From NCBI GenBank assembly GCA_944376975.1, contig CALWEE010000003.1:1-24587 (forward strand): DNA of 24,587 nt, in the 5' to 3' direction. Below, in pieces: positions 1 through 7,100 of the stretch. Position 1 is the stretch's first letter, and each line of letters starts with the position of its first letter. Both the position numbers and the translations under genes were made by a program. The notes beneath the pieces were generated by a model that was not told the origin of the DNA, did no database searches, and was given only the letters and a program-made list of their open reading frames with translations. Source of the DNA: an uncultured Lachnospiraceae bacterium. Lineage in GTDB: Bacteria; Bacillota; Clostridia; Lachnospirales; Lachnospiraceae.

Positions 1-39
1 GCGACATTTACTTTCCAAGCCGTGGCTTTCCGGTATAAT

Positions 40-93
40 CCTTGCGAAGCAAGGCAGGCCGATTTATCGGCCTGAATTGCGCATTGCGCAATT
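40..93. repeat. Three consecutive short perfect hairpins
   Basis: Three inverted repeats follow each other almost without a gap: 40-54 (CCTTGC / GCAAGG, 3-nt loop), 55-74 (CAGGCCGAT / ATCGGCCTG) and 75-93 (AATTGCGC arms around a 3-nt centre). No reading frame of substance covers them. They lie beyond the terminator of the ABC transporter operon, so they belong to the intergenic space to its left. They form a composite with the tandem repeat that follows. Whether the composite is dispersed in the genome cannot be seen from here. Confidence 0.7.
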
Positions 94-106
94 ATTATGC
101 CATGGT

Positions 107-205
107 CACTAACCTCATCGTTCGCCTTCCGGCTCCGATTCGCTAAGTGTCCAGGTATATGTTCTCACTAAGCTCATACTTCGCTTCGCTCGTATTCGCT
201 AAGTG
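107..205. repeat. Imperfect tandem repeat of a hairpin-forming unit
   Basis: Two copies, 107-149 and 166-205, share the pattern CACTAA-N-CTCAT, then TTCGC, TTC and GCTC, then ATTCGCTAAGTG. Each copy starts CACTAA and ends CTAAGTG, so each can fold on itself as an imperfect hairpin. The spacer between them is 16 nt. There is no coding potential. The make-up (short palindromic units in an intergenic region) resembles REP- or MITE-like elements of gut Clostridia; that comparison is an inference. Confidence 0.6.
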
Positions 206-238
206 TTCACATTATACCATGAATATGTGTTTTGTCAA

Positions 239-270
239 AGAGGAGCTGCGCGCGCCGCGGCAGCTCCTCT
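239..270 (-). terminator. Probable terminator of the ABC transporter operon
   Basis: An 11-bp perfect GC-rich stem (239-249 with 260-270, GAGGAGCTGC core) lies 35 bp past the stop of the ATPase gene. On the minus strand it is followed by TTTGACAAAA, a weak T-tract, so termination may be partial. Confidence 0.6.
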
Positions 271-305
271 GATAAGTTTTCTATATACCGGCCTTTTTTC
301 CGCTG

Positions 306-1811
306 TTACGGGCGGACGCCTGCCATGAGCAGACCCAGCTGATGCCTTGTGGCGTCTTTCTGCGGAAGGATGTCCATGACCTGGCCTTCATAAATGACAA
401 GGATACGGTCCGACAGTTCCATGATCTCTTCCAACTCGGTGGATACGAGAAGAACAGCCGCGCCCCTGTCCCGGGCCTCAACGATCCGGTTCTGGATATA
501 TTTTGTGGCGCCGATGTCCAGACCTCTGTCCGGATGGACCGCGATGAGCAGATCCGGTTCTCTTTCCATCTCCCGGGCCACGACGACTTTCTGCTGGTTG
601 CCGCCGGAAAGATTGCCTGCCAACTCGTGGATGGACGGTGTTTTTACATTGTAGACCTCACAGAGTTTTTCGTTCTTTTCCGTTATCTTTTTCCAGTCAA
701 ACAGACCGTGCTTGTTGTATTCCGGTTTACGGTAAGTCATGAGAAGAAGGTTCTCGTTGATGTTCATCTCCCGGACCATGCCGTATTTCAGTCGGTCTTC
801 CGGAATGTGGGACACGCCCATGGCCAGTACATCTCTCGGTCTGGCCTGAGTCATGTCTTTTCCTTTGATCGTAAAGTGGCCGGAGGTGGCTGTCTCAAGG
901 CCGGTCAGACAATGGATGAGCTCCGACTGTCCGTTGCCGTCCACGCCGCAGATACCCAGTATCTCGCCGCCGTAAAGATCGAAGGATATATTTTTCAATA
1001 TCCGTACTTTCTTTTTATTGGTAAAGGAAAGGTCTTTTACGTCCAGGATCTTTTCGCCCCGGGGGATATCTTTCTTTTGGACCGTCATATCCACCTGATG
1101 GCCCACCATCAGCGCGGCCAGTTCTTTTCTGTCGTGGATCTCGGAAATCTTCTTCGTGCCCACCACGCGTCCCTGACGAAGAACGGTGCAGCGGTCGCAG
1201 ATCTCCATGATCTCCACCAGCTTATGGCTGATGAAAATGATCGTATGGCCTTCTTTGGTCAGCCCGCGGATCATCTCAAACAGGCCCTCCACCTCCTGTG
1301 GCGTCAAGACCGCCGTCGGTTCGTCGAGGATCAGCAGATCCGCCTTTCTGTAAAGGGCTTTCAATATTTCAAGGCGCTGCTGCTGGCCGACGGAAAGCTG
1401 GCTCACCTTCGCCCACGGATCGATCTCCATGCCGTACTTTTTCGCCAGTTCGGAAAATTCCTTCGCCGCGGTCTTCAGGTCGAGCACGAACTTCTGACCC
1501 TGAAGGCCCAGCACCACGTTTTCGATGACGGACAGCGCCGGGATCAGCATGAAATGCTGATGGACCATGCCGATGCCTTTCGCGATGGAATCCCGGGGAT
1601 CTTTTATGCGGACCAGTTCGTCGTTCAGATAAATGTCGCCTTCACTCTGGGAATACATGCCGTAAAGGATGTTCATCAGCGTACTTTTGCCCGCGCCGTT
1701 TTCGCCCAGGAGGGCGTGCACTTCGCCTTTTTCAACGCTCAGGTTTACGTCCACATTGGCAGCCACATCTCCAAAATATTTACTGATATGCTTCATTTCC
1801 AAAAATGCCAT
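306..1811 (-). CDS. Nucleoside-type ABC transporter ATP-binding protein (double NBD)
   Basis: This 501-residue protein carries two ATPase domains in one chain, as in NupO/YufO, MglA and RbsA. It sits on the cytoplasmic face and powers import through the two permeases encoded just upstream. NBD1 has Walker A GENGAGKST (36-44), the signature LSVGQQQ and Walker B LLILDEPTA. NBD2 has a degenerate P-loop (GVDGNGQSE), the signature LSGGNQQ and a degenerate Walker B (AVHPDRGLD), which is normal for this family, where only one site is fully catalytic. The ATG is 9 nt from an AGGAGGG site at 1821-1827 that overlaps the stop codon of the preceding permease gene. It is the last gene of the deaminase-BMP-permease-permease-ATPase operon. 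The nucleoside substrate is inferred from the BMP partner and the neighbouring deaminases. Confidence 0.93.
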   Translation of the reverse strand: MAFLEMKHISKYFGDVAANVDVNLSVEKGEVHALLGENGAGKSTLMNILYGMYSQSEGDIYLNDELVRIKDPRDSIAKGIGMVHQHFMLIPALSVIENVVLGLQGQKFVLDLKTAAKEFSELAKKYGMEIDPWAKVSQLSVGQQQRLEILKALYRKADLLILDEPTAVLTPQEVEGLFEMIRGLTKEGHTIIFISHKLVEIMEICDRCTVLRQGRVVGTKKISEIHDRKELAALMVGHQVDMTVQKKDIPRGEKILDVKDLSFTNKKKVRILKNISFDLYGGEILGICGVDGNGQSELIHCLTGLETATSGHFTIKGKDMTQARPRDVLAMGVSHIPEDRLKYGMVREMNINENLLLMTYRKPEYNKHGLFDWKKITEKNEKLCEVYNVKTPSIHELAGNLSGGNQQKVVVAREMEREPDLLIAVHPDRGLDIGATKYIQNRIVEARDRGAAVLLVSTELEEIMELSDRILVIYEGQVMDILPQKDATRHQLGLLMAGVRP

Positions 1812-1825
1812 GGTACGTATCCCTC

Positions 1826-2743
1826 CTACTGCTTATTGTAAGGCTTTCCTGTGCTGGCAGCCTGGTTGGAACTTTTACGGTACAGACAGATGGCGATGAT
1901 GGTGATCACGTACGGGAGCATCAGCCAGAACTGATACGGCACGCTGATCGCCGTCGCCTGCATACGATACTGGAGCGCGCTGGCCGCGCCGAAGATCAGC
2001 GTGGCTGCCAATACGCCGCCGGGCATGTAGTTGCCGAGTACCACCGCCGCGAGGGCAATGAAGCCGCGGCCCGCGATCATATCTTCCGTAAAGGAGTTCA
2101 GCTGACCCATGGACACATACGCGCCGGCCAGTCCGGCCAGGGCGCCGCTGAACAGGATCGTCCCGTAGCGGACGCGATAGACGTTGATGCCCACCGTATC
2201 GCACGCCTGCGGATTTTCACCGACGGAACGGATCTTTAAGCCCAGGCTGGTCTTCATAAGGATGAACCAGAGCACGGGCACCGCGATGAGGGCGATGTAG
2301 ACCAGGATCGCCTGATCGAAGACCGCTTCGCCGATGATGGGGATCTCGCTGAGTACCGGGATCTTCACCCGTTCAAACACTTCGATGTTCTGGGACGTTC
2401 CCACGCCGAATATGACACGGTTGACCGTAACGGTCAGACCGGTCGCGAATGTATTGATAGCCGTACCGATAACGTTCTGATCCGCTTTGATCGTTACGGC
2501 AAAGAACGCGAATACAAGGGATACGATCAGGTTCACGCCTATGGCCACAAGAGCGCCCAAAAGAGCGGAGCCGGTATAATAGGAACCGACGACGCCCATC
2601 AGCGAACCGATCAGCATCATACCTTCAACGCCGATGTTGACGATACCGGACCTGGAGCAGTAAACAAGCCCCAGCGCCGCGATCAGCAGAGGCGTTGCCA
2701 TACGTAAATCTGTTGACAAAAAGCTTGTGATCATCTCTATCAT
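1826..2743 (-). CDS. Nucleoside-type ABC transporter permease (NupQ/YufQ-like)
   Basis: This is a 305-residue hydrophobic membrane protein of the BPD_transp_2 family. The N-terminal part, MATPLLIAALGLVYCSRSG followed by VNIGVEGMMLIG, is typical of the shorter permease of BMP-dependent nucleoside importers. Glycine- and alanine-rich transmembrane stretches alternate through the chain, with a conserved cytoplasmic loop (MKTSLGLKIRSVGENPQA) before the second half. It would pair with the longer permease encoded 6 bp upstream to form the channel. The ATG has an AGGAGG site at 2755-2760. The TAG stop overlaps the ribosome binding site of the ATPase gene, so the three transport genes are tightly coupled. 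The specific substrate cannot be read from the sequence. Confidence 0.92.
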   Translation of the reverse strand: MIEMITSFLSTDLRMATPLLIAALGLVYCSRSGIVNIGVEGMMLIGSLMGVVGSYYTGSALLGALVAIGVNLIVSLVFAFFAVTIKADQNVIGTAINTFATGLTVTVNRVIFGVGTSQNIEVFERVKIPVLSEIPIIGEAVFDQAILVYIALIAVPVLWFILMKTSLGLKIRSVGENPQACDTVGINVYRVRYGTILFSGALAGLAGAYVSMGQLNSFTEDMIAGRGFIALAAVVLGNYMPGGVLAATLIFGAASALQYRMQATAISVPYQFWLMLPYVITIIAICLYRKSSNQAASTGKPYNKQ

Positions 2744-2749
2744 ATGTCT

Positions 2750-3832
2750 TTACGCCTCCTTCGCGCGTTTTTTCCTGCGGATCTTCTTTCGTATACCTTC
2801 AAACCGGAACATATTCCGTCCAACGACAAGAAGGATGATCAGGCCCTGGATCATATAGATCATGGCGTTCGGTACCCGGGCCAGCATCTCCATCGTGCTG
2901 GATCCGTTGTTGAGCATACCGAACAGGAAAGCGGAAACGCCGATGCCGACAGGCGTATTGTTGCCAAGGAGCGCCACCGCCACGCCGTCGAAGCCGGTGT
3001 TGCCGGCAAACGCCTGCATCAGACGGGTCTGTACGGAGAGGATCTCGATACATCCGCCCAGGCCGGCCATACCGCCGGCGATCATCATGGCGATCATCTG
3101 GTTCTTGCGCACGTTCATGCCGGCATAGATGCCGGCGTACCGGTTGGCTCCCACGACGCGGACCTCGTAGCCTCTGCGGGTCCACCACAGGAACACATAG
3201 TAAAAGACGATGGCCAGGATCGCGATGATCAGCCCGGCATGCAGCCGGGTGCCTTCAAGGATGATGGGAAGCTCCGCGCTTTCCAGTATCCGGGCCGACT
3301 GGGGGAAACTGCTGGAAGCGTTGTCTTTCATTGGTCCCGTGACCATATAGCTGATCAGCTGAATGGCGATGTTGTTCAGCATGATGGTGGTGATCAGCTC
3401 GCTGGCTCCGAAACGGCTCTTTAAAAAGCTGACGATCCAGCCCATCAGGCCGCCGCCCAAGAATCCGGCGATCAGGGTCAGGGGCAAATGGATGAAAATG
3501 GGAAGCCCCGCGAAATGGGTCCCCACGAAAGTCCCGAACAAGGCGCCGATATAGAGCTGGCCTGTGGCGCCCAGGTTGATGATACCGCTGCGCATGGCCA
3601 TGGCGAACGACAGACCCATGAATACCAGCGGGATACCTTTTACAAAATTCTCACTGAAGGAAGCCACGCTGCCGAAAGCTCCCTGGAACAGATACATATA
3701 AGCGTTTATCGGATCAAAGCCCAGCGCCTGCATCATAAGGCCGGAGATCAGGATAGCGACCACCACGGCGATGACAGGGTAATAAAGCTCCTCCAAAAAT
3801 CTGACTAATTTATTTTTATTTGCTTTCCGCAC
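2750..3832 (-). CDS. Nucleoside-type ABC transporter permease (NupP/YufP-like)
   Basis: This is the longer permease of the pair, about 360 residues, with a positively charged N-terminus (RKANKNK) followed by many transmembrane segments. The stretch GIPLVFMGLSFAMAMRSG followed by NLGATGQLYIGA is characteristic of the YufP branch of BPD_transp_2 permeases. I place the start at the GTG at 3832 because AGAGGGG (3842-3848) lies 9 nt upstream. A TTG at 3853 would add seven residues, but the purine-rich stretch next to it is too close to serve as a ribosome binding site. It follows the BMP lipoprotein gene after a 148-bp gap filled by two strong hairpins, and is followed 6 bp later by the second permease gene. 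The order BMP-permease-permease-ATPase differs from yufNOPQ, where the ATPase gene comes second. Confidence 0.9.
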   Translation of the reverse strand: MRKANKNKLVRFLEELYYPVIAVVVAILISGLMMQALGFDPINAYMYLFQGAFGSVASFSENFVKGIPLVFMGLSFAMAMRSGIINLGATGQLYIGALFGTFVGTHFAGLPIFIHLPLTLIAGFLGGGLMGWIVSFLKSRFGASELITTIMLNNIAIQLISYMVTGPMKDNASSSFPQSARILESAELPIILEGTRLHAGLIIAILAIVFYYVFLWWTRRGYEVRVVGANRYAGIYAGMNVRKNQMIAMMIAGGMAGLGGCIEILSVQTRLMQAFAGNTGFDGVAVALLGNNTPVGIGVSAFLFGMLNNGSSTMEMLARVPNAMIYMIQGLIILLVVGRNMFRFEGIRKKIRRKKRAKEA

Positions 3833-3860
3833 ACGATCAGTCCCCTCTCGCAAATCCTTT

Positions 3861-3909
3861 CCGCAGCATAGTTATTGACGCATGGACTGCTCCAATAACT
3901 ATACTGCGG
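3861..3909 (-). promoter_or_regulatory. Long intergenic hairpin between BMP lipoprotein and permease genes
   Basis: The arms 3861-3877 and 3893-3909 form a 17-bp stem with a 15-nt loop. The only non-Watson-Crick pair (3867/3903) is C-A as plus-strand RNA but G-U as minus-strand RNA, so the structure fits the minus-strand transcript. No T-tract follows; the sequence runs into the ribosome binding site of the permease gene. I read it as an mRNA stabiliser or processing site rather than a terminator. Confidence 0.65.
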
Positions 3910-3918
3910 CAATCACAA

Positions 3919-3953
3919 AGGAATCAGTGGATGAGGTCTCACCCACTGATCCT
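3919..3953 (-). promoter_or_regulatory. Second intergenic hairpin after the BMP lipoprotein gene
   Basis: The core stem is ATCAGTGG / CCACTGAT (3923-3930 with 3943-3950). It extends inward by TGAG/CTCA and outward by AGG/CCT with one bulged base. It lies 27 bp past the BMP stop codon and 9 bp from the next hairpin. There is no T-run behind it, so it probably protects or separates the abundant binding-protein message from the permease message. Confidence 0.55.
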
Positions 3954-3980
3954 AAGGAGTCACTTTGTTACTGTTTCATA

Positions 3981-5054
3981 TCAGTCAATGCTGATCTCGA
4001 TCTCTCCGGCAGCCAGCTTGTCATAGATGTCCTGTACAGACTGTTTCTGCTCGTCTGTCAGAAGTTCATCCGCGCATGCCTGCCACGGTCCGAGGGTTAC
4101 AACGCCTTCAGCGGCGCCGTATTTCGGAACAGTTTCATCAGTGGGCAGCTCATCGTTCAGGTACTGCTCAAAAGCGGCCAGATAAGCAACCGCCGTATCT
4201 TTGTTCACTGCCGCGAGCATGGAGTTGGGGCCGCTTGTCTCCTGGCCTTCGCCTGTTCCTACAGAGTAGATGGCCTGGTCTTCAGCGCCTTCCAGCACGC
4301 CCAGGCTGGCGTTGTCAGCCATGGGGACAACAACGTCGCAGCCCGCGTCCGCCAAAGCGATGGACTGTTCTTTCGCTGCCGCTGTATCGGTCATGCTTCC
4401 GGTCATGGTGATCGTTACGTTGATATCTTCATTGACATATTTCGCGCCCTGCTCAAAACCTTTGGAACCGTTGATGATCGGCGTGATCTCCTGGCCGCCG
4501 ACAAATCCGACGGAACCGTTCTTGGAAGCCGTCGCCGCGATAACGCCCATCATGAAGCCCTGCTGCTCGTCAGATACCTGAACGGAGCATACATTGCCTT
4601 CGTTCACGGAACCGTTGATGATGATGAACTGCATATCCGGATAGTTGGGAGCCTCTTCCATAACAACGTCCTGGTAGCTGTCAGAGCTTACGAATACCAG
4701 GTTGATGCCGGCTGTGCTGTAGGTACGGAACTGATCCGCCGTATCAGCGGGCTGTACGTTCTCCTGATAGAAGATCTCGGCGCCCTGCTCCTCGATCTTT
4801 AAAAGTCCCTGATAAGCGGTGTAGTTCCAGCTCATATCGCTGATCGGGCCGCTTAATATAAGGCCGACCTTCAGGCCATCGGCGCTTTTGGCTTCTGTGC
4901 CTTCATCTGCCGCTGTCTCGCTTCCGGTCTCGGCCGCTGTCGTGTCTGCCGTCGTGTCTGCCGTCGTCTCTCCGGAGCCGCTGCAGGCTGCCAAAGACAG
5001 CGTCATGAGCGCTGCCAGAGATACGGCAAGGATCTTTCTTATCCCTTTTTTCAT
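3981..5054 (-). CDS. BMP-family substrate-binding lipoprotein (copy 1)
   Basis: This 357-residue protein has an N-terminal lipoprotein signal: MKKGIRK, a hydrophobic core and a lipobox LAAC ending at Cys24. After cleavage it would be tethered to the outer face of the membrane by diacylglyceryl-Cys24. A low-complexity Thr/Ala/Glu linker follows to about residue 55, then a BMP/PnrA-like fold starting KVGLILSG. The family binds purine nucleosides (PnrA of Treponema, BmpA types, NupN of B. subtilis). The ATG has a near-ideal AGAGGAGGAG site at 5061-5070. It lies between the deaminase gene and the permease genes and is the natural receptor for this transporter. Its mature domain is very similar to the second BMP protein encoded at 5885-6934, with extended identical blocks such as SDMSWNYTAYQGLLKIEEQG. 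Confidence 0.93.
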   Translation of the reverse strand: MKKGIRKILAVSLAALMTLSLAACSGSGETTADTTADTTAAETGSETAADEGTEAKSADGLKVGLILSGPISDMSWNYTAYQGLLKIEEQGAEIFYQENVQPADTADQFRTYSTAGINLVFVSSDSYQDVVMEEAPNYPDMQFIIINGSVNEGNVCSVQVSDEQQGFMMGVIAATASKNGSVGFVGGQEITPIINGSKGFEQGAKYVNEDINVTITMTGSMTDTAAAKEQSIALADAGCDVVVPMADNASLGVLEGAEDQAIYSVGTGEGQETSGPNSMLAAVNKDTAVAYLAAFEQYLNDELPTDETVPKYGAAEGVVTLGPWQACADELLTDEQKQSVQDIYDKLAAGEIEISID

Positions 5055-5128
5055 GTGAATCTCCTCCTCTTAGATAAGCGGGCCGGCCGTCCGTTCCGGA
5101 TGCCGCCCTATATTAGTCAATTCCCGAA

Positions 5129-5689
5129 TCACCCTTTGAAATTTTCTGACGGATGCCAGTAGTTCTCATGGCATTTCATCAGTTCAGGTTCCAGTTCAAG
5201 GAATGGGCCAAGCACCTCTACTTTTTTCTGTCCGCTGGCGAACACGACTCTGGACGGAAGATCCAGGGTGGGATTGCGCAGGTCGTCGCCGGTGTATTTT
5301 TTCAGTTCAGACTCCCGGCCGATATAAACAACTCTGCCAAGGTTGCCCCAGTAGATCGCGCCGGCGCACATGGCGCAGGGATCGCCGCAGTTATACATGG
5401 TAAAATGAGCCATCTCTTCTTTTGTATATTTCTTCGTGGCCTTGCGCATAAGGGCTGTCTCCGCGTGACAGGTGCAGTCGCCGCCTTCCGTCACTTCTTC
5501 GTTGCCTTGTTCCATAAGGATATTGCCCGCCTCATCGGCCAACAGACAGCCAAACGGATGATTTCCTTTCTCTCTGGCTTCCCAGCAGATTTCGATCACC
5601 CGTTTCAACAGATCCACTTCATATGGTTTTAAATCGGAAAGTTTGTATTCTTTCTCTTCTTCATAAGTCCGTGTAAATGTGGTCTTCAT
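5129..5689 (-). CDS. Zinc-dependent nucleoside/base deaminase, guanine-deaminase-like
   Basis: This 186-residue enzyme belongs to the cytidine-deaminase fold, in the branch containing bacterial guanine deaminase (GuaD), CodA-like and TadA proteins. HPFG is at 44-47. The catalytic zinc motif is CHAET, with His75 as ligand and Glu77 as proton shuttle, plus PCAMC with Cys105 and Cys108 as ligands. The following GAIYW is shared with B. subtilis GuaD. It is somewhat longer than GuaD (about 156 residues) because of an N-terminal extension of about 25 residues. No signal peptide is present, so it is cytosolic. It has its own strong promoter and heads the operon that encodes BMP copy 1 and the transporter, which suggests it acts on the imported compound. 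Guanine is the favoured substrate, but a related purine or pterin cannot be excluded. Confidence 0.85.
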   Translation of the reverse strand: MKTTFTRTYEEEKEYKLSDLKPYEVDLLKRVIEICWEAREKGNHPFGCLLADEAGNILMEQGNEEVTEGGDCTCHAETALMRKATKKYTKEEMAHFTMYNCGDPCAMCAGAIYWGNLGRVVYIGRESELKKYTGDDLRNPTLDLPSRVVFASGQKKVEVLGPFLELEPELMKCHENYWHPSENFKG

Positions 5690-5732
5690 GTTTTCCTCCT
5701 AAAGTCGCCTTATTGATACAAAATTCGATTCC

Positions 5733-5761
5733 AGTATAACAATCGGATTTTTAACAGTCAA
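5733..5761 (-). promoter_or_regulatory. Sigma-A-type promoter for the deaminase-transporter operon
   Basis: On the minus strand, TTGACT (5756-5761) is separated by exactly 17 bp from TATACT (5733-5738). It lies about 45 bp upstream of the deaminase ATG and just downstream of the terminator of the preceding BMP gene. Confidence 0.75.
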
Positions 5762-5779
5762 TGTGTTTAAAAGAAAAAG

Positions 5780-5822
5780 AAACATTTCAACCAAACGGTT
5801 AAACCGTTTGGTCAAAATGTTT
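5780..5822 (-). terminator. Intrinsic terminator after BMP copy 2
   Basis: The arms 5780-5799 and 5803-5822 form a 20-bp stem with a 3-nt loop. Two adjacent positions (5788-5789 against 5813-5814) pair as G-U only in the minus-strand RNA. It is followed on that strand by TCTTTTTCTTTT. It lies 62 bp beyond the BMP copy 2 stop and closely resembles the terminator at 7024-7070. Confidence 0.8.
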
Positions 5823-5884
5823 GTTTGGACTCAAAAATATTTTTTAGTTTCCTGAAAACGCTTTATCCTTACGTTTTTAACAGC

Positions 5885-6934
5885 TTAATCCAGGTTGATC
5901 TCGATCTCGCCGTTCACCAGTTTGTCATAGATATCCTGGATCGTCTGCCGCTGTTCTTCCGTCAGCACCTCGTCCGCGCACGCCTGCCACGGACCAAGGG
6001 TCACAACGCCCTGGTTCGCGCCATATTTGGGCACTGTGTCGCTGTCCGATGTCAGTTCACCGTTGAGGTACTGTTCAAACGCGGCCAGATAAGCGACCGA
6101 CGTATCTTTGTTCACCGCCAGGAGCATGGAATTCGGCCCGCTCGTTTCCTGGCCTTCGCCTGTACCGATGGAATATACGCCGGTATCTTCCGCCGCTTCC
6201 AGTACGCCCAGGCTGGCATTGTTCGCCATCGGCACGAGCACGTCCGCGCCAAACTCTTCCAGCGCGATCGCCTGTTCCTTCGCCGCCGCCGTATCGGTCA
6301 TACTGCCGGTCATAACGGTGCGCACTTCCATATCCGGGTTGACATAATGAACGCCCTGCTCAAAGCCTTTGGACGCGTTGATGATGGGCGTGATCTCGGT
6401 CCCGCCTACGAAGCCCACCGAGCCGGTCTTGGAAACCGTCGCCGCGATGGCGCCCATGACAAATCCCTGTTCCTCGTCGGCTACCTGAACGGAGCATACG
6501 TTGCCTTCATTGGCGCTTCCGTTGACGATGATGAACTGAACGTCCGGATAGTTCGGCGCGTTCTCCAGCGTAACTTCCTGGTAGCTGTCTGAGCTTACGA
6601 ACACCACGTCAATATTGGCGGACGCGTAGGTACGGAACTGTTCCGGAATATCCGCCGGCTCCACGTTTTCCTGATAAAAAACTTCCGCGCCCTGTTCCTC
6701 GATCTTCAAAAGTCCCTGATAAGCTGTATAGTTCCAGCTCATGTCGCTGATCGCGCCGCTCAATATAAGGCCGACCTTCACGCCTTTGGCGCCCTGAGCT
6801 TCCGTACCGCTGCCGGAGCCTTCCGCTGCCGCTGTTTCACCGGTCGTTTCGCCGGGGCCGCCGCAGGCCGCCAGAGACATCATGAGCACAAATGCCAGTA
6901 TGATCGCTGTCACTTTTGTCCATTTCTTTTTCAT
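5885..6934 (-). CDS. BMP-family substrate-binding lipoprotein (copy 2)
   Basis: This 349-residue lipoprotein is a paralogue of the protein at 3981-5054. The signal peptide runs from MKKKW to a lipobox LAAC with Cys24, followed by a shorter Gly/Thr/Glu linker and a BMP domain starting KVGLILSG at about residue 53. The two mature domains align without large gaps, and about three quarters of positions look identical by eye. Differences concentrate in the signal peptide, the linker and scattered surface positions. It stands alone between its own promoter (6979-7007) and its own terminator (5780-5822), with no permease of its own, so it probably feeds the permease-ATPase complex encoded further on. 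A strong AGGAGGA site precedes the ATG. It may extend the substrate range or simply add receptor dose. Confidence 0.92.
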   Translation of the reverse strand: MKKKWTKVTAIILAFVLMMSLAACGGPGETTGETAAAEGSGSGTEAQGAKGVKVGLILSGAISDMSWNYTAYQGLLKIEEQGAEVFYQENVEPADIPEQFRTYASANIDVVFVSSDSYQEVTLENAPNYPDVQFIIVNGSANEGNVCSVQVADEEQGFVMGAIAATVSKTGSVGFVGGTEITPIINASKGFEQGVHYVNPDMEVRTVMTGSMTDTAAAKEQAIALEEFGADVLVPMANNASLGVLEAAEDTGVYSIGTGEGQETSGPNSMLLAVNKDTSVAYLAAFEQYLNGELTSDSDTVPKYGANQGVVTLGPWQACADEVLTEEQRQTIQDIYDKLVNGEIEINLD

Positions 6935-6978
6935 CTTTTCTTCCTCCTCATAAAAATATGAACCGTAAAAGCTGTTTA

Positions 6979-7007
6979 AGTATATCAGCGGCTCCCTGAC
7001 CCGTCAA
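6979..7007 (-). promoter_or_regulatory. Sigma-A-type promoter for BMP copy 2
   Basis: On the minus strand, TTGACG (7002-7007) and TATACT (6979-6984) have a 17-bp spacer. The match is strong, between the ADA terminator and the BMP ATG. Confidence 0.75.
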
Positions 7008-7023
7008 CATTTATAAATAAAAA

Positions 7024-7070
7024 ACAAATATTTCAACCAGATGGTCAAACCATCTGGTCAAAATATTTGT
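7024..7070 (-). terminator. Intrinsic terminator after the adenosine deaminase gene
   Basis: A 22-bp stem (7024-7045 with 7049-7070) has a 3-nt CAA/TTG loop. On the minus strand it is followed by TTTTTTATTT. As in the related element at 5780-5822, two tandem positions pair as G-U only in the minus-strand RNA. It begins 31 bp past the ADA stop codon. Confidence 0.82.
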
Positions 7071-7100
7071 CCGTCGTCCAATGCTTATATTTCCGTTTTT

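Noticed and set aside
342..1841. Plus-strand open frame of about 499 codons opposite the ABC ATPase gene
   Set aside because: The ATPase reading is unambiguous; the opposite frame is compositionally odd and has no start signal.
6935..7023. Possible purine riboswitch before BMP copy 2 or the deaminase gene
   Set aside because: Neither leader shows the three-helix junction with the conserved loop bases of purine aptamers, and the leaders are too short after the promoters.
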